Source of the DNA: Erythrobacter sp. JK5
GTDB lineage: Bacteria > Pseudomonadota > Alphaproteobacteria > Sphingomonadales > Sphingomonadaceae
Direction of reading: 5' to 3'
Assembly (NCBI RefSeq): GCF_018205975.1
Contig: NZ_CP073577.1
Coordinates: 1,612,001-1,676,000, forward strand
DNA length: 64,000 nucleotides
The notes under the pieces are model-generated. The model was not told the origin of the DNA. It searched no databases and worked only from the letters and a program-made list of their open reading frames with translations. Below, piece after piece: positions 62,967 through 64,000 of this stretch (its first letter is position 1; each line of letters opens with the position of its first letter). Position numbers and translations under genes: made by a program.

Positions 62967-63209
62967 TCACAAATTCCCGAGAACCACCGGCAGGCTCATC
63001 GCCAGGCAACCGCCGCCGATGATCATGCAGCCGACGAATAGCCCGGTCCACGGCACCCAGCCGACGCGTTCGAGCCGTTCGAGCGAACGCGACTTGCCCC
63101 GCCGGCGCTCCATCAGCGCGCAGAACGCCGCAAGCAGCAGAAAGCCCGTCCCGACGTCGGCAAGGATCGCGGCATCGCTTGAAAGCAGGATTGCGTTCAC
63201 AAGGTCCAT
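62967..63209 (-). CDS. Small hypothetical membrane protein
   Basis: 80 residues with two membrane spans (about 10-33 and 53-75) separated by a basic segment (ERRRGKSRSLERLERVG). No family recognised. It lies between the structured repeat and the start of a DMT transporter on the other strand. Real because of its two clean spans and defined 3' element, but function unknown. Confidence 0.6.
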   Translation of the reverse strand: MDLVNAILLSSDAAILADVGTGFLLLAAFCALMERRRGKSRSLERLERVGWVPWTGLFVGCMIIGGGCLAMSLPVVLGNL

Positions 63210-63255
63210 GGCCCGCGCGATTTAGTCCTGCGCGCGGCTTGCGCAATCCCTCACT

Positions 63256-64000
63256 GTGCGCCAAGCGCGCTTTGTGGACGGTTCGATCGCCAATCCGCGC
63301 CCTTTGCTCGCCATCGGGTTGCGCCTTCTCACCGCGATTGTGTTTGCAACCATGGCGATGCTGGTCAAGCTCGCCGGAGAGCGCGGCGTCCATCTGGTCG
63401 AGATGATTTTCTGGCGGCAATTCATAACCTTGGCGCTGATCACCGGCGGTCTCGCCGCGTTTGGTCGGCTTGCCGCGCTGCGCACCAGACGCATCGGGAA
63501 CCACGCGGGCCGCGCAGTGCTGGGCGGGGTGTGCATGTTCTTCGTCTATGGCGCGGTGCTGCTGCTGCCGCTGGCCGAGGCGACGACACTTTCCTACACC
63601 GCGCCGCTGTTCGCCGTCGTTATCGCGGTCGTGATGTTCGGCGAAAAGGTCGGGCTGTATCGCTCGGCAGCAGTCTTTACCGGCTTTTGCGGGGTGCTCG
63701 TGATCATGCAGCCGGGCCTGGGTGGCGGCGCCAATGGAGGCGAGATCACTTTCGTCGGCGTGGCAGTGGCGCTGATCGCAGCTGCCATGGTGGCGATGAT
63801 CAGCTTTCAGGTGCAAGACCTCAACACCACCGAAAACCCCTTCAGCATAATCTTCTGGTTCACCGCGATCACCACTCCGGTGTTGCTGGTCATCCTGCCC
63901 TTTTTCGCGGGCGGGCATGATCCGCAAACCTGGCTGATCGTACTTGCGATGGCGCTGTGCGGAGCACTGGCGCAGATTCTGCTCACCACGTCGCTGCGGT
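63256..64000 (+). CDS. EamA/DMT-superfamily transporter, 3' end missing
   Basis: The frame is open to the window end; 248 codons are visible. Six to eight membrane spans fit EamA (LRLLTAIVFATMAMLVKLAGERG; AVLGGVCMFFVYGAVLLLPLAEATTLSYTAPLFAVVIAVVMFGEKVG). Start GTG 63256 is a guess, GTG 63274 is also possible. A second DMT gene (55519-56406) lies in the same window; they are only distantly similar. Confidence 0.8.
   Translation, partial: MRQARFVDGSIANPRPLLAIGLRLLTAIVFATMAMLVKLAGERGVHLVEMIFWRQFITLALITGGLAAFGRLAALRTRRIGNHAGRAVLGGVCMFFVYGAVLLLPLAEATTLSYTAPLFAVVIAVVMFGEKVGLYRSAAVFTGFCGVLVIMQPGLGGGANGGEITFVGVAVALIAAAMVAMISFQVQDLNTTENPFSIIFWFTAITTPVLLVILPFFAGGHDPQTWLIVLAMALCGALAQILLTTSLR

Overview
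The window is a gene-dense, high-GC stretch of bacterial chromosome. It most resembles an alphaproteobacterium of the Sphingomonadales, probably the Erythrobacteraceae. This rests on how the proteins read (short-form HisG, PurS/PurQ, K+-insensitive H+-PPase, CobS-type AAA protein, TonB-dependent receptors, carotenoid oxygenase, wax ester synthase), on tight start/stop overlaps, and on TTGNNN-N16/17-(C/T)ATAGG promoters. There is no prophage, insertion sequence, integrase, CRISPR array or rRNA operon. The only tRNA gene is tRNA-Phe(GAA).

Layout. 1-4.4 kb: end of a DUF3089 hydrolase, ruvX, a reverse-strand cassette of a 53-residue peptide plus two unrecognised proteins, and two hotdog thioesterases. 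4.4-10.3 kb: class A penicillin-binding protein, cobS, a frame-broken MpaB-type oxygenase, DUF1428 and GST genes, and a J-domain protein. 10.4-14.8 kb: coupled bolA-nudix-pirin, an SDR, an epoxide-hydrolase-like enzyme and a DUF2332 protein. 14.9-20.6 kb: hisG-hisD-nusB-thiL, then hppA. 20.8-28.4 kb: GNAT/JmjC-like pair, tesB, tandem universal stress protein with an FNR/FixK-type box, carotenoid oxygenase, sodB, OmpA-like protein. 28.5-34.9 kb: frame-broken beta-helix lipoprotein, uvrC carrying an in-frame palindrome, a BaiN/YhiN-type flavoprotein and a phospholipase-D-like protein. 35.2-41 kb: wax-ester/TAG synthase plus lipase, then a TonB-receptor-like protein with an inserted Cys-bounded tandem repeat. 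41-50.8 kb: infA-maf-RNase E/G-like-yacG-tRNA-Phe-purC, an M16 protease facing a TonB receptor, and purS-purQ. 50.8-64 kb: GGDEF/EAL protein, GFA-type protein, glmS, DMT transporter, a glycosyltransferase/GT-C-like/flippase/methyltransferase group, a lone cpaF, a small membrane protein and a truncated DMT transporter.

Three things stand out. First, the peptide cassette at 1350-3383 may be an undescribed peptide-modification system. Second, a family of structured 3'-end elements, each built around a hairpin with an ATCC loop in the transcript sense, sits just after the stop codons of five genes at three convergent junctions; its stems covary between copies. Third, five genes (MpaB, beta-helix lipoprotein, YhiN-type flavoprotein, TonB-like receptor, purQ) are each broken in a way that one missing base per G or C run would repair (seven runs in all). 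That pattern points to homopolymer sequencing errors rather than true decay.

Housekeeping dominates: histidine (hisG/D), purine (purC/S/Q), thiamine (thiL) and UDP-GlcNAc (glmS) synthesis, translation (infA), transcription antitermination (nusB) and repair (ruvX, uvrC). Lipid and envelope genes form a second theme: wax synthase, lipase, thioesterases, PBP, TonB receptors, OmpA and the glycan group.
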